Source: Zetaproteobacteria bacterium (lineage in GTDB: Bacteria; Pseudomonadota; Alphaproteobacteria; Micavibrionales; Micavibrionaceae). Taken from it: 61,808 nt of DNA. The position numbers and the translations under genes are program-made. This document shows, piece by piece, positions 36,655 to 46,607 of this stretch. Every line of letters starts with the position of its first letter. Position 1 is the first letter of the stretch. The stretch spans positions 171,068-232,875 of the forward strand of contig NVXI01000002.1 of assembly GCA_002747015.1 (NCBI GenBank), in the 5' to 3' direction. The notes below the pieces were generated by a model, which was not told where the DNA came from, did not search any database, and saw nothing but the letters and a program-made list of their open reading frames with translations.

Positions 36655-37731
36655 TTAATCTCCGAAGGATATGCCCAAAGATCGTGCTGTATTTACCCGC
36701 TTACCCTTAACATCGACAATATTACACTCTTTGATTGCATCTTCGATCGCAACATCCACAACATCACCGCCCTGCACGGCAACCATACGTCCAAAGATGC
36801 CTTCTGCAAGAAGCTCCACAGCCTTCACACCCAGTAATGATGCCAAAAGCCTATCATTATATGTCGGGCTTGCCCCGCGCTGTACATGGCCTAAAACCGT
36901 CACTCTGGTCTCAAAACCTGTTGCTTCCGCAATTTTCATACCCAAGTAATCACCAACCCCGCCATAACGTGTTTCACCACCATGATAGACAACCTGAAGC
37001 TGCTGCCCCTCCGGTGTTTCCACAGCCTCTGAAACAATAACCAACGCGAAGTTTCTTCCTTGTTCCTTAATAGAATTTATCTTCTCTGCTATTTTATCAA
37101 TAGAATATGGTATTTCCGGAATCAATATAACATCCGCGCCACCTGCAATACCTGCGGTCAAGGCAATATGCCCCGCATCACGCCCCATAACCTCCAAGAC
37201 CATAACCCGATCATGACTGGCGGCTGTCGGTTGCAAACGATCTAGGGCTTCTGTTGCCACGGCAACCGCAGTATCATATCCCACAGCAAAATCTGTCATA
37301 TGAACATCATTGTCGATTGTCTTTGGAACACCAATAAAATTTAAACCGCCTTGTTTGACCAACCGCCCCAATATTTCGAAGCTGCCATCCCCGCCTATTC
37401 CAATCAAAGCCTCAACACCAAGATCCTTAAACGCGGATATCAATTCATCCGAGCGATCTTTTATGCTGCCGTCAAGCATTTCATAAGCAAATGGATTACG
37501 AGAATTTGTTGTCCCCAATATCGTACCACCCATGCGCATAACTGTTCCGTTAAAATCATCCGGGCAAAGTATTTTGTAACGTGGTGGATTATCCAACAGG
37601 CCGGCTGTACCATTTTCAATGCCGATCACTTCCCAACCCAATCCATGGGCGCGCAGAACAACCGCCCGCATCACTGCATTCAAACCGGCACAATCACCGC
37701 CACTTGTAAAAATTGCTATTCGTTTGGACAT
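36655..37731 (-). CDS. pfkA: 6-phosphofructokinase (phosphate-donor type uncertain)
   Basis: A 358-residue PFK. ATG at 37731 (MSKRIAIFTSGGDCAGLNAV) is the natural start; the open frame runs further but is not homologous. The phosphoryl-donor site reads IGIGGDGSF, and the Gly after GGD is typical of ATP enzymes. However, the second site reads VPKTIDNDV, and Lys there, instead of Gly, is typical of pyrophosphate-dependent or group III enzymes. MGRDAGHIALTAGIAGGADV and RGASPTYNDRLLASLLG are also present. ATP use is slightly favoured but unproven. Confidence 0.9.
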   Translation of the reverse strand: MSKRIAIFTSGGDCAGLNAVMRAVVLRAHGLGWEVIGIENGTAGLLDNPPRYKILCPDDFNGTVMRMGGTILGTTNSRNPFAYEMLDGSIKDRSDELISAFKDLGVEALIGIGGDGSFEILGRLVKQGGLNFIGVPKTIDNDVHMTDFAVGYDTAVAVATEALDRLQPTAASHDRVMVLEVMGRDAGHIALTAGIAGGADVILIPEIPYSIDKIAEKINSIKEQGRNFALVIVSEAVETPEGQQLQVVYHGGETRYGGVGDYLGMKIAEATGFETRVTVLGHVQRGASPTYNDRLLASLLGVKAVELLAEGIFGRMVAVQGGDVVDVAIEDAIKECNIVDVKGKRVNTARSLGISFGD

Positions 37732-37875
37732 ATTTATTAACTCATCTCTTGAATTTAATTGATACTCATACCTAGAATCACATCTGATCCAGCAAGATAC
37801 ACCATGGATATTTATTTTAAAATGGCACAAAAATCAGTATACATGCATAGATCAACAAACAAATTCATTTTTATG

Positions 37876-37904
37876 TTACCAAACAAAGGATTATATGGTA
37901 TTAT
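37876..37904 (+). promoter_or_regulatory. Candidate promoter of DUF465-purE-purK
   Basis: TTACCA and TATTAT are separated by 17 bases, with the -10 ending 44 bases before the ATG at 37949. It lies in the 217-base divergent gap with pfkA. By eye only; no PurR-type box was identified. Confidence 0.4.
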
Positions 37905-37948
37905 TTATACTGATTTTCACATGAGTTATTATAAAGTTTATCAAAAAT

Positions 37949-38155
37949 ATGCAAGAAGATATAGAAGACCTGCAGCTGAAGTTGACGGAATATAGAAGTG
38001 AGCATCAAGCTCTTGACGCACTTATCGAAAATGCGATTAATGGTGATGCACCTGTAAATCTTCTGCATATGCAACAACTTAAGAAAAAAAAGCTTTGGCT
38101 AAAAGATGTGATCCGTAAAATGGAAAGTGCGCTAATAGATGATATTATCGCCTGA
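37949..38155 (+). CDS. DUF465 (YdcH-like) small protein
   Basis: A 68-residue helical hairpin protein: QLKLTEYRSEHQALDALIEN then HMQQLKKKKLWLKDVIRKME. This matches the DUF465/YdcH family, often placed directly upstream of purE in alphaproteobacteria. It is highly charged and probably coiled-coil. Function is unknown. Confidence 0.88.
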   Translation: MQEDIEDLQLKLTEYRSEHQALDALIENAINGDAPVNLLHMQQLKKKKLWLKDVIRKMESALIDDIIA

Positions 38156-38201
38156 TTTCCCCTCTTGCTTTGCCTACATATTTTCCCTATAAACTACACC
38201 T

Positions 38202-38699
38202 ATGACACATTCAGATACACACCCGCTTATAAGCATTATTATGGGGTCCCAATCAGATTGGAAAACCATGAAGAACGCGCATGATATTTTGCATGATTTG
38301 GATATTCCACATGAATGTAAGATAATCTCTGCACATCGCACGCCAGAGCGCATGTTCGAATACGCAAAGGCAGCAGAAGGTAGAAGTATAAAAGTTATTA
38401 TTGCAGGTGCAGGCGGTGCGGCGCATTTACCCGGTATGGTCGCCAGCTTGACCTCTCTTCCTGTTTTGGGCGTTCCAGTAGAAAGTAAAGCATTAAGTGG
38501 GATGGATAGCTTGCTGTCCATTGCGCAAATGCCCGGTGGTGTACCCGTTGGAACACTGGCGATTGGTGATGCTGGCGCAAAGAACGCGGCGCTGCTGGCG
38601 GTGGCGATTTTAGGAACGCATGATGCAGATATTCAAACGCGACTAAAAGCATATAAAACAAAACAAAAAGATAGCGTTGCTGAAACCCCACAAGATTAA
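38202..38699 (+). CDS. purE: N5-carboxyaminoimidazole ribonucleotide mutase
   Basis: A 165-residue class I PurE. Motifs: [80 protein letters not shown] and [14 protein letters not shown]. It converts N5-CAIR to CAIR in purine synthesis. It is followed after five bases by purK, its pathway partner. Confidence 0.97.
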   Translation: MTHSDTHPLISIIMGSQSDWKTMKNAHDILHDLDIPHECKIISAHRTPERMFEYAKAAEGRSIKVIIAGAGGAAHLPGMVASLTSLPVLGVPVESKALSGMDSLLSIAQMPGGVPVGTLAIGDAGAKNAALLAVAILGTHDADIQTRLKAYKTKQKDSVAETPQD

Positions 38700-38704
38700 A
38701 GAAC

Positions 38705-39802
38705 ATGACCGATTTCACACATGACTTCACACTCGGTATTCTAGGCGGCGGACAGCTCGGCCGGATGAGTGCCATGGCGGCAGCACGCCTTGGTATTTCA
38801 GTTATTATTTTCTGCCCTGAACAAGACACACCGGCTTCGCACGTTGCATCTTCGACGATTGTGGCTTCTTACGATGATAAAATCGCCTTAAAAGAATTTT
38901 CAGACAGAACAGACGCAATTTCTTATGAATTCGAAAATATCCCTGTGGAAACAGTCGAATATCTTGAAACCTTAAAGCAAAATAATGTCTTCCCTGACAG
39001 AAACCTACTGAATGTTTCGCAAGACCGCGTGAAAGAAAAAGAATTCATCAATGCATCTGGTATAGAGACAGCACGTTGGAAAGCAATCTCCAACACAAAC
39101 GATATTAAAGACACTCTCGCGGAATGGAACGCGCATGCCTTTATTTTAAAGACGACGCGCTTTGGATATGATGGGAAAGGGCAAGGTAAATTCGATACGC
39201 TTGAGGCTGGCCAAGATGATAAACTATCAAACTTCCTGACCAACACGCAGAACCAACGGCTCATTATGGAGGAGCTTGTTGATTTCACGTGCGAAATATC
39301 CATCATAATTGCACGCGATAAAACCAGCAAGACAGCAATATACGGGCCCATGTTGAATGAGCATAAAAACCATATTTTACACACAACGACAATGCCAGCA
39401 AATCTCAATGAAGAGATTGAGAAGCAAGCCATTCAAATTGCAGATACAATCGCAACAACACTTAACTTAACTGGTGTCCTAACCGTAGAGCTGTTCGTTT
39501 GCCCTGATAATCGTATTTTAGTGAATGAAATTGCCCCACGCACACATAACTCAGGTCATTGGAGCATCGATGCATGCGCCGTTTCCCAATTTGAAAACCA
39601 CGTTCGTAGCGTTTGCGGCTTGCCTATTGGATTGCCCGAACGTCACAGTGATGCGCGCATGCTCAACCTGATCGGCGATGATATAAACTCAATTGATGAA
39701 CATCTGATTGCCCCACATAGCTGTGTACATCTCTATGGTAAAAAAGAGGCACGATCAGGGCGTAAAATGGGACATATTACTTTTCTAAGACCAAAATCAT
39801 AA
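38705..39802 (+). CDS. purK: N5-carboxyaminoimidazole ribonucleotide synthase
   Basis: A 365-residue ATP-grasp enzyme, converting AIR, ATP and bicarbonate to N5-CAIR. Motifs: LGILGGGQLGRMSAMAAARL, YEFENIPVETVEYLE, KTTRFGYDGKGQGKF, MEELVDFTCEISIIIARD and LVNEIAPRTHNSGHWSIDAC, the last being the PurK signature. The length is normal. Confidence 0.96.
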   Translation: MTDFTHDFTLGILGGGQLGRMSAMAAARLGISVIIFCPEQDTPASHVASSTIVASYDDKIALKEFSDRTDAISYEFENIPVETVEYLETLKQNNVFPDRNLLNVSQDRVKEKEFINASGIETARWKAISNTNDIKDTLAEWNAHAFILKTTRFGYDGKGQGKFDTLEAGQDDKLSNFLTNTQNQRLIMEELVDFTCEISIIIARDKTSKTAIYGPMLNEHKNHILHTTTMPANLNEEIEKQAIQIADTIATTLNLTGVLTVELFVCPDNRILVNEIAPRTHNSGHWSIDACAVSQFENHVRSVCGLPIGLPERHSDARMLNLIGDDINSIDEHLIAPHSCVHLYGKKEARSGRKMGHITFLRPKS

Positions 39803-39823
39803 CAAAACAAAAGGAGCTTTAAG

Positions 39824-41245
39824 ATGAGTAAAGCAGCACAAAAAACAATTGATGGATCAACACGCAGTGAAACAGACTCACTTGGCGCGGTTGATGTACC
39901 GGCAGATCGTTATTGGGGCGCACAAACACAACGCTCAATCCATAACTTCAAAATCGGCGGCGAACTTATGCCTGCACCACTTATTCGTGCCCTTGGCATT
40001 CAAAAGAAGGCGGCGGCTCTTTCCAACATGGACCTTGATGTTTTAGACGTAGAAATCGGTGAAACAATGGTTCGTGCGTCAAACGAAGTCATTGATGGCA
40101 CACTCTTAGATGAATTCCCACTTGTGGTCTGGCAAACAGGATCAGGTACACAAAGTAACATGAACGCAAATGAAGTCATTTCAAACCGCGCTATTGAAAT
40201 GCTCGGCGGAACACGAGGGAGCAAGACCCCGGTTCACCCCAATGATCATGTTAATATGGGGCAATCATCAAATGATACATTCCCAACCGCAATGCATATC
40301 GCCGCAGGGGAGCAGGTTCACCATGAACTCATCCCTGCCTTACAACATTTACATGATGCACTTGATGCAAAGGCAAAAGAATATGCCGAAATCGTTAAGA
40401 TTGGACGCACTCACTTACAAGATGCAACCCCCCTTACACTGGGCAATGAATTCTCTGGCTATGCCAAGCAAATAGAATTTGGCATTGCACGCGTACAGGC
40501 ATGCTTGCCACGCCTCATGCAACTGGCACAAGGTGGTACAGCCGTTGGCACAGGGATTAACTCCAAAGTCGGCTTTGCAGAAAAATTTGCGAATCACGTC
40601 GCACAGATTACTGGTCTTGACTTCATTACCGCAGAAAATAAATTTGAAGCGTTAGCAGCGCATGATGCACTTATTGAAATTTCAGGTGCACTTAATGTAC
40701 TGGCCGCTAGCCTGATGAAAATCGCGAATGATCTGCGCATGCTGGGTTCGGGCCCGCGTTGCGGCATTGGTGAAATCAGTTTGCCAACAAATGAGCCAGG
40801 TTCATCCATTATGCCTGGCAAGGTCAATCCAACACAATGTGAAGCGATTACAATGCTTTGTGCGCAAGTCATGGGCAATCATGTCACCGTAACAATCGCC
40901 GGTTCAAACGGCCACTTTGAACTCAACGTCTTTAAGCCGGTTATGATCTACAATGTGTTGCAATCAATCCGCCTAATCGCAGATGGCTGTAACAGCTTCA
41001 CAGATAATTGCGTCGTTGGAATAACAGCAAACGAAGCGCGCATTGAGAAATTACTGAATGAGAGTCTGATGCTGGTCACCGCGCTTAACCCACATATAGG
41101 TTATGATAATGCCGCCAAGATCGCCAAAAAAGCACATGCAGATGGCTCAACCTTAGAAGAAGCAGGCCTAAAGCTTGGCCTATTAACAAGTGAGCAATTT
41201 AAAGAGTGGATTAAACCACTTGATATGATTAAGCCACGCGCGTAA
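39824..41245 (+). CDS. fumC: Class II fumarate hydratase
   Basis: A 473-residue oxygen-stable fumarase of the TCA cycle. Motifs: [60 protein letters not shown] and the signature [20 protein letters not shown]. An AGGAG-type ribosome site (AAAGGAGC) precedes the ATG. It is followed by a small RHH protein. Confidence 0.97.
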   Translation: MSKAAQKTIDGSTRSETDSLGAVDVPADRYWGAQTQRSIHNFKIGGELMPAPLIRALGIQKKAAALSNMDLDVLDVEIGETMVRASNEVIDGTLLDEFPLVVWQTGSGTQSNMNANEVISNRAIEMLGGTRGSKTPVHPNDHVNMGQSSNDTFPTAMHIAAGEQVHHELIPALQHLHDALDAKAKEYAEIVKIGRTHLQDATPLTLGNEFSGYAKQIEFGIARVQACLPRLMQLAQGGTAVGTGINSKVGFAEKFANHVAQITGLDFITAENKFEALAAHDALIEISGALNVLAASLMKIANDLRMLGSGPRCGIGEISLPTNEPGSSIMPGKVNPTQCEAITMLCAQVMGNHVTVTIAGSNGHFELNVFKPVMIYNVLQSIRLIADGCNSFTDNCVVGITANEARIEKLLNESLMLVTALNPHIGYDNAAKIAKKAHADGSTLEEAGLKLGLLTSEQFKEWIKPLDMIKPRA

Positions 41246-41258
41246 AAAGGCACACAAC

Positions 41259-41495
41259 ATGTCTCGAGATACTGCACCAAGAAAACGATCCGTTCGTATT
41301 TCGGGACATGAAACCAGCATAACGCTAGAAGAACCATTCTGGGACGCATTGCGTGATATTGCACAAGAACAAGGCATCTCCGTTAATCGATTGATGTCAA
41401 ACATCGATAAAGACCGTGATAGTAATTTATCCAGTGCCCTACGGGTCTATGTATTGCAGCATTTACAAATGAAATTAGCGCAACAAACCTTCTAA
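41259..41495 (+). CDS. Ribbon-helix-helix domain protein
   Basis: A 78-residue protein with a basic N-terminus and a ribbon-helix-helix 4 fold: KRSVRISGHETSITLEEPFW, DALRDIAQEQGISVNRLMSN, LSSALRVYVLQHLQ. Such proteins commonly follow fumC in alphaproteobacteria, and their target is unknown. It starts 13 bases after fumC, and its 3' end overlaps the convergent AsmA-like gene by 21 bases. Confidence 0.9.
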   Translation: MSRDTAPRKRSVRISGHETSITLEEPFWDALRDIAQEQGISVNRLMSNIDKDRDSNLSSALRVYVLQHLQMKLAQQTF

Positions 41496-44474
41496 CAATC
41501 CACGGATGGCTTCTTCTGCTACATCCTCAATATCTAAATCCTTTGGTTTTTCACTTGTCTCCTGAGATGTATCTTCCGAATCCTTTTCTGGCGCAACATT
41601 ACCATTGGAAGGTACGCCAAATTTCTTCGACAAAAACTGATTCAATTTCCGCTGTATTTTACGGTTCAGGTAATCCTGTAACAGACCTTGCCCAAATGTT
41701 TGTGCTGGATTATCAAGTGAGCCATTAAATGATATTTCAAATGGCGGAACATCTGATGGTGCACCATCGATGCCCTTCACAATAATTTTGTGTTTTGTCG
41801 CCAAAGTCCAGTTCGGTAAATTAATATTACCCCGCGTTTCAATTGCCGTGTTTACACCATCAAGGTCCATTTTATTCAAATGCACCACGCCCTGCTTAAT
41901 CGTAAAGTCACCATCCAATGTATCAAAGGCACTACTCCCACCTCTTTTTGCACCATTCCATAGCCCCAATAACGTATCACCCGTTTTACTATCCTCTGAT
42001 AGTGCGCGTGCAAAGCGTTCAACATCAATGCCATCAAGAATAATATCGTGTCCGGTCACTGTACCTTTTCCGTTTAAGTCTCTAATAAGCGCAGCAGGAC
42101 TAGAACCAGAGCTTTTCACGCTCATATCCAAATTTCCATTACCTGATACTTTCAGCAATTTTGTGCCAATCAACGCCGCAGATAAACGCCCAATATTTGC
42201 ATTTTTAATCGCCATTACACTTTCAAAGTGAATAGGTTGGCGCTTTTTTGCGACCGTTTGAACCGTGGTTGAAAATTTAATATTACCACCAAACAAGCCA
42301 GCCTTAAGATCAGATATCTGCAAAACACCATTCGTCAAATTAATTTTCAATGATGGTTTGATAAGAGGCCAAGCACCATATTCAATCTTCTTTGCACGCA
42401 AGGAAAGGTCAATATTCACAACATTAAACGCACGGGTATCTATTGGGGTTTTTGACCACCGTGCGGCCGATCCAGAGGCATTCTTACGACTACTTGATGA
42501 GGTCCTATTCTGACTTCCTTTCGTCATAATGGATGCAAGGTTAATTGTACCGAAGGTCAAATCCCCTTTCAGCTTTGGAACAGAACCTGCCAAATTAACA
42601 TCAAGATGACCTTGCACTGAAATACCTGATAAATTTCCCTTAACATCTTTGAATGTATAATGCTGCCCCGATTGATTTACCTTCATATATATATCGAGAG
42701 CTTTCTTCAAACGCTTATCTTGCAGTGATGCCCCTGTTAGTATTCTGACTGCCTCTGACATATTCTTATGCTTTATTTGTAGGATAAGATCGCTTAACGC
42801 TGGTTTTTTCAAAACACTGGCGATTTTACCGCGCGCAATAACCTCACCACCCATGGCGGATATATTTGCTGTAACATCCATTAAATCAATGGCTCCCGAG
42901 AACTTCGCCTTTATATTTGCCTTCTTTAAATCCGCCCCGAATTGGTCACTATTCATATCGAACCATTGTGCCAATTTATGAATGTCAGGGACGTTCATAT
43001 CAACATAAGTGGTTATTCCTGATGCATTATTTATATTTTGAATTCCCCCTGACACGTTCACAGAGGCACCGGCAATATCCTTAATCGATAGGTTCGATAA
43101 GCTCAACGCATTACGAGAGAACTTCGCCTTTACAGCCAGAGCCTTTATGTTCTTTTGCCGCCAAATAATTTTATCTGCGCGCATATCTAGAATCAAATCG
43201 ACAGGCAGAGCGAGTAGCGATATCATTTCTTGCGCCGACTGCTTGGATGCAGGTGAACTTGATGAGCCGGAGAAAATTTCATCATAGCTCAAAACAGCCG
43301 TTTTCACATTCAGCCCAATTTCGGGACGCTGTGTCTCCTTATTCGTCTTATAACTTCCAGATACTTCAAACGAATGATTATCCAATTTCAAAATCGTTTT
43401 CTTCAAACGCATTGATACAGCATCCCCCATCATAACGAGGTCAAACGCACCTTTTTTAAAGGGAGAGGCATCATTTGAAATGGCACCTAAATCAATGTTA
43501 CCAACACTTTTTAGAGATACGCTATATTTGAACGGTGCAAAGTCTATGCGAACAGATCCATTGACGCTCTCATCGCCTAGCGTCATAGAAAAATTCTTAT
43601 AATCCAAATTTGTTGCAGTCGCACTTAACAATCCCGTGCTCTCAAGAGATCGGTCCAACCCCTTCATGTCCTTAATACCATAGCGTGACAAAGTCTGCGC
43701 AACATTTTCGATACGCAGTTTTGTTTGCCCCTGAACCGAAAAGTCATCAGCAAGGTTCACAACACCGCCGAATTCCAAAATTAAATCACCGGGCTGTATT
43801 TTCAGCATCAGCTTAGGAGATAGAATTTTATTCTCCGCATCATAGGCGTCGCTCATAAGATCGAAGGTCAGCGCATTACCATCATAAAATAACGATCCTT
43901 GCGCCTGATACGGGCCTAAAAGACTACGCGCGCTCATATCCATATTAATGTTTTGCACAATAAGATCACTGTCTGTTTTGTGATCATAATAAGAAAATTC
44001 GCCATCCTTAATTCTAATTTTATCAAGCGAAACTGCAGGAACAGAAGTCACCTGCCCCGTACTACTCTGCGTCATCAAGCGTTCTATCTTCTGTGTCATA
44101 AGGTTAAGACGACCATCTTTGAACATTTCAAGCGCAACAACAGGCTTCACCAAGGTAACAGAGGACACAGACACCTGACCTTTAAACAACGGCATAAGAG
44201 CAACATGAACATCCAAACGTTCAAAGGTCGCTATATCCTTACGCTTAGAGCCTTTAGGGGCAAGAACAGAGACATCTGTCACACTGAAACGAGGTGCAGG
44301 TAATAAAGAAAAATCAATATCACCATCAAGGCGAAGAATAAGTCCTGTCCTTGTTTCCAGCTCACTGATTGCTTTTTCTTTGTAAACACTGAAATCTATG
44401 AAGCCTGGTGCAATAATTAAACCAGCCAAACCCAAAATTAAAACAGTAAAAACGACCGAGAATGTACGCTTCAT
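41475..44474 (-). CDS. AsmA family protein
   Basis: A 999-residue AsmA-like protein with one N-terminal membrane anchor (TFSVVFTVLILGLAGLIIAP) followed by the family start GFIDFSVYKEKAISELETRT. The long beta-rich body contains repeating DUF3971-like strands, and the C-terminus is highly charged with KFLSKKFGVPSNG. AsmA-family proteins bridge inner and outer membranes and are thought to move phospholipids. It is not near other envelope genes except by chance; transcription is convergent with RHH. Confidence 0.92.
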   Translation of the reverse strand: MKRTFSVVFTVLILGLAGLIIAPGFIDFSVYKEKAISELETRTGLILRLDGDIDFSLLPAPRFSVTDVSVLAPKGSKRKDIATFERLDVHVALMPLFKGQVSVSSVTLVKPVVALEMFKDGRLNLMTQKIERLMTQSSTGQVTSVPAVSLDKIRIKDGEFSYYDHKTDSDLIVQNINMDMSARSLLGPYQAQGSLFYDGNALTFDLMSDAYDAENKILSPKLMLKIQPGDLILEFGGVVNLADDFSVQGQTKLRIENVAQTLSRYGIKDMKGLDRSLESTGLLSATATNLDYKNFSMTLGDESVNGSVRIDFAPFKYSVSLKSVGNIDLGAISNDASPFKKGAFDLVMMGDAVSMRLKKTILKLDNHSFEVSGSYKTNKETQRPEIGLNVKTAVLSYDEIFSGSSSSPASKQSAQEMISLLALPVDLILDMRADKIIWRQKNIKALAVKAKFSRNALSLSNLSIKDIAGASVNVSGGIQNINNASGITTYVDMNVPDIHKLAQWFDMNSDQFGADLKKANIKAKFSGAIDLMDVTANISAMGGEVIARGKIASVLKKPALSDLILQIKHKNMSEAVRILTGASLQDKRLKKALDIYMKVNQSGQHYTFKDVKGNLSGISVQGHLDVNLAGSVPKLKGDLTFGTINLASIMTKGSQNRTSSSSRKNASGSAARWSKTPIDTRAFNVVNIDLSLRAKKIEYGAWPLIKPSLKINLTNGVLQISDLKAGLFGGNIKFSTTVQTVAKKRQPIHFESVMAIKNANIGRLSAALIGTKLLKVSGNGNLDMSVKSSGSSPAALIRDLNGKGTVTGHDIILDGIDVERFARALSEDSKTGDTLLGLWNGAKRGGSSAFDTLDGDFTIKQGVVHLNKMDLDGVNTAIETRGNINLPNWTLATKHKIIVKGIDGAPSDVPPFEISFNGSLDNPAQTFGQGLLQDYLNRKIQRKLNQFLSKKFGVPSNGNVAPEKDSEDTSQETSEKPKDLDIEDVAEEAIRGLLEGLLR

Positions 44475-44577
44475 CGAGATATCCTATATATAAAAAGAGT
44501 AACGACATCCTACTCCCAAGGATATCGTCATACAAGAGTGAAGGCATACATTATAGTGATATCCACGATGTATTTCT

Positions 44578-45300
44578 TTAAACCATGTATTGTCCACCAT
44601 TGGCAGAAATTGTTGCACCCGTTACAAAAGCTGCTTTTTCAGAGGCTAGGAATGAAACGATTGCTGCGATTTCATCAGGCTTACCCATGCGCATCTCAGG
44701 AATTTGCTTAATGATTGTATCCAGTGTTTCCTTAGGAATATTCGCTGTCATATCTGTTTCAATATACCCTGGGCAAACCGTATTCACAGTTACATTTTTA
44801 ATCGCAGATTCCAACGCAAGGGCCTTTGAAAAACCGATCATGCCCGCTTTTGCTGCAGAATAGTTCACCTGACCGAATTGTCCCTTTTGCCCGTTTATTG
44901 AACTAATATTTATAATACGACCAAACTTTCGTTCACGCATTTTGGCGATGACAGCGCGACACATATTAAAACATGATGTTAAATTTGTTTGTATGACATC
45001 ATTCCAATTTTCAAGTGGCATTTTATGCAACACACCATCGCGTGTAATTCCAGCATTATTGACCAACACGCCAATCGCACCGAAGCTTTGCTCTATCTTT
45101 TCCAAGCCATCATGACATTGGTCAAAATCTGCAACATCAAATTTCACAGCCTCACAAGAGGTCTCATCTCTGAATTTCTGCGCGGCCTCCTCATTGCCAC
45201 GATAAACCGCAACGACTAAATAACCATCCTCTTTTAAGGCTTCAGATATTGCACGCCCGATACCCCGTGTTCCACCTGTTACGACTGCAACTATTGTCAT
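44578..45300 (-). CDS. phaB: Acetoacetyl-CoA reductase
   Basis: A 240-residue short-chain dehydrogenase. Cofactor motif TGGTRGIGRAISEALKEDGY; NNAGITRD; active-site Ser in IINISSINGQKGQFGQVNYS and the catalytic pair YSAAKAG; TVCPGYIETDMTANIPKETL. The FGQVNYSAAKAGMIGFSKAL region matches PhaB. It reduces acetoacetyl-CoA to R-3-hydroxybutyryl-CoA for PHB. It follows phaA. Confidence 0.96.
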   Translation of the reverse strand: MTIVAVVTGGTRGIGRAISEALKEDGYLVVAVYRGNEEAAQKFRDETSCEAVKFDVADFDQCHDGLEKIEQSFGAIGVLVNNAGITRDGVLHKMPLENWNDVIQTNLTSCFNMCRAVIAKMRERKFGRIINISSINGQKGQFGQVNYSAAKAGMIGFSKALALESAIKNVTVNTVCPGYIETDMTANIPKETLDTIIKQIPEMRMGKPDEIAAIVSFLASEKAAFVTGATISANGGQYMV

Positions 45301-45348
45301 TATAAAATCCTTCTTAAAAAAATTAAAAAATACTGCTCATTTTGGCCG

Positions 45349-46530
45349 TTAGCGCTCTAGACATATAGCGATGCCCATACCGCCGCCAATGCATAATGTT
45401 GCAAGCCCTTTGTTAGCATCTCTGCGCACCATTTCATGCAATAGAGTAACAAGAACACGCGTCCCTGATGCACCGATTGGATGACCTAAAGCAATCGCCC
45501 CCCCATTTACATTCGTTTTATCCGGATCAAAGCCTGCTTCGCTCATCACACAAAGAGCTTGCGCGGCGAAAGCTTCATTCGCTTCAATTAAGTCTAGATC
45601 ACTTGCCTCCCAGCCAGCCTTTTCAAGAGCCGCTTTTGATGCTGGAATTGGTCCAGTCCCCATCACCGATGGATCGACACTGCGTTGTGCCCATGATTTT
45701 ATTTTGGCCAAAGGCACAAGCCCCCTCGCCTTTGCATTGCTTTCACGCATGAGTACAACGGCTGCTGCCCCATCGTTAATACCTGACGCATTGGCCGCCG
45801 TTACGGTTCCATCTTTTTTGAACGCAGGGCGCAACTTCGCCAATTTATCCGCAGTGACACCTGCGCGCGGGAACTCATCCCTATCCACTATGACGGTCTC
45901 TTTTCTTTGCTTTACTTCAACAGGAACAATCTCGTTTACAAACCTTCCATCATCCATCGCTGCTTCCGTCTTGTTTTGCGATAATGCTGCGAAGGCATCT
46001 TGGTCATCGCGCGAAATGTTATATTTCTCTGCAATATTCTCTGCCGTAACACCCATATGGTAATCATTAAAGGCATCCCAAAGTCCGTCCAGAACCATGG
46101 TATCTTGCATTTGTGCATCTCCAAACTTCACTGCCTCACGTAAATGCATAACATGCGGAGAAAGGCTCATGTTCTCTTGCCCACCAGCTATAGTAATGTC
46201 GCTATCCCCTGTTAAGATTGACTGCATACCAAGTACAACAGTGCGCAAACCTGAACCACAAACTTGATTTATCGTTGTTGCTGTACAGTTAACCCCTGCA
46301 TTAACAGCCGCTTGACGTGCAGGATTTTGACCACAGCCAGCCGTAAGAACATGCCCCATCAATACATCACAAATATCATCTGGATTAAGCTTTGCCTCAC
46401 CTAAAACAGCGCGAATTACAATTTCACCAAGACGACTAGCTGGTAGCGTAGATAGCCCACCTCCGAACGTTCCGATTGCGGTTCTTTTTGCTGCAACAAT
46501 AACAACGGGGTCTTCCATGGCTATATCCAT
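45349..46530 (-). CDS. phaA: Acetyl-CoA C-acetyltransferase (thiolase)
   Basis: A 393-residue biosynthetic thiolase. Active-site Cys91 in NQVCGSGLRTVVLG, His350 in GGAIALGHPIGASGTRVLVT and Cys380 in TLCIGGGMGIAI. It condenses two acetyl-CoA molecules for PHB synthesis, as shown by the phaB gene directly downstream. The start is ATG at 46530, with a second Met at 46518. Confidence 0.96.
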   Translation of the reverse strand: MDIAMEDPVVIVAAKRTAIGTFGGGLSTLPASRLGEIVIRAVLGEAKLNPDDICDVLMGHVLTAGCGQNPARQAAVNAGVNCTATTINQVCGSGLRTVVLGMQSILTGDSDITIAGGQENMSLSPHVMHLREAVKFGDAQMQDTMVLDGLWDAFNDYHMGVTAENIAEKYNISRDDQDAFAALSQNKTEAAMDDGRFVNEIVPVEVKQRKETVIVDRDEFPRAGVTADKLAKLRPAFKKDGTVTAANASGINDGAAAVVLMRESNAKARGLVPLAKIKSWAQRSVDPSVMGTGPIPASKAALEKAGWEASDLDLIEANEAFAAQALCVMSEAGFDPDKTNVNGGAIALGHPIGASGTRVLVTLLHEMVRRDANKGLATLCIGGGMGIAICLER

Positions 46531-46607
46531 TCATTACTTAAAGAGTTGATGATGTGCACAAGATATCCCTACTCCCAGAATTATCAAGCCCCAATTTACC
46601 CAACTCC

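Noticed and set aside
37759..37995. 78-codon plus-strand ORF upstream of the DUF465 gene
   Set aside because: It overlaps the true DUF465 start in another frame, spans the divergent promoter region and has no family features.
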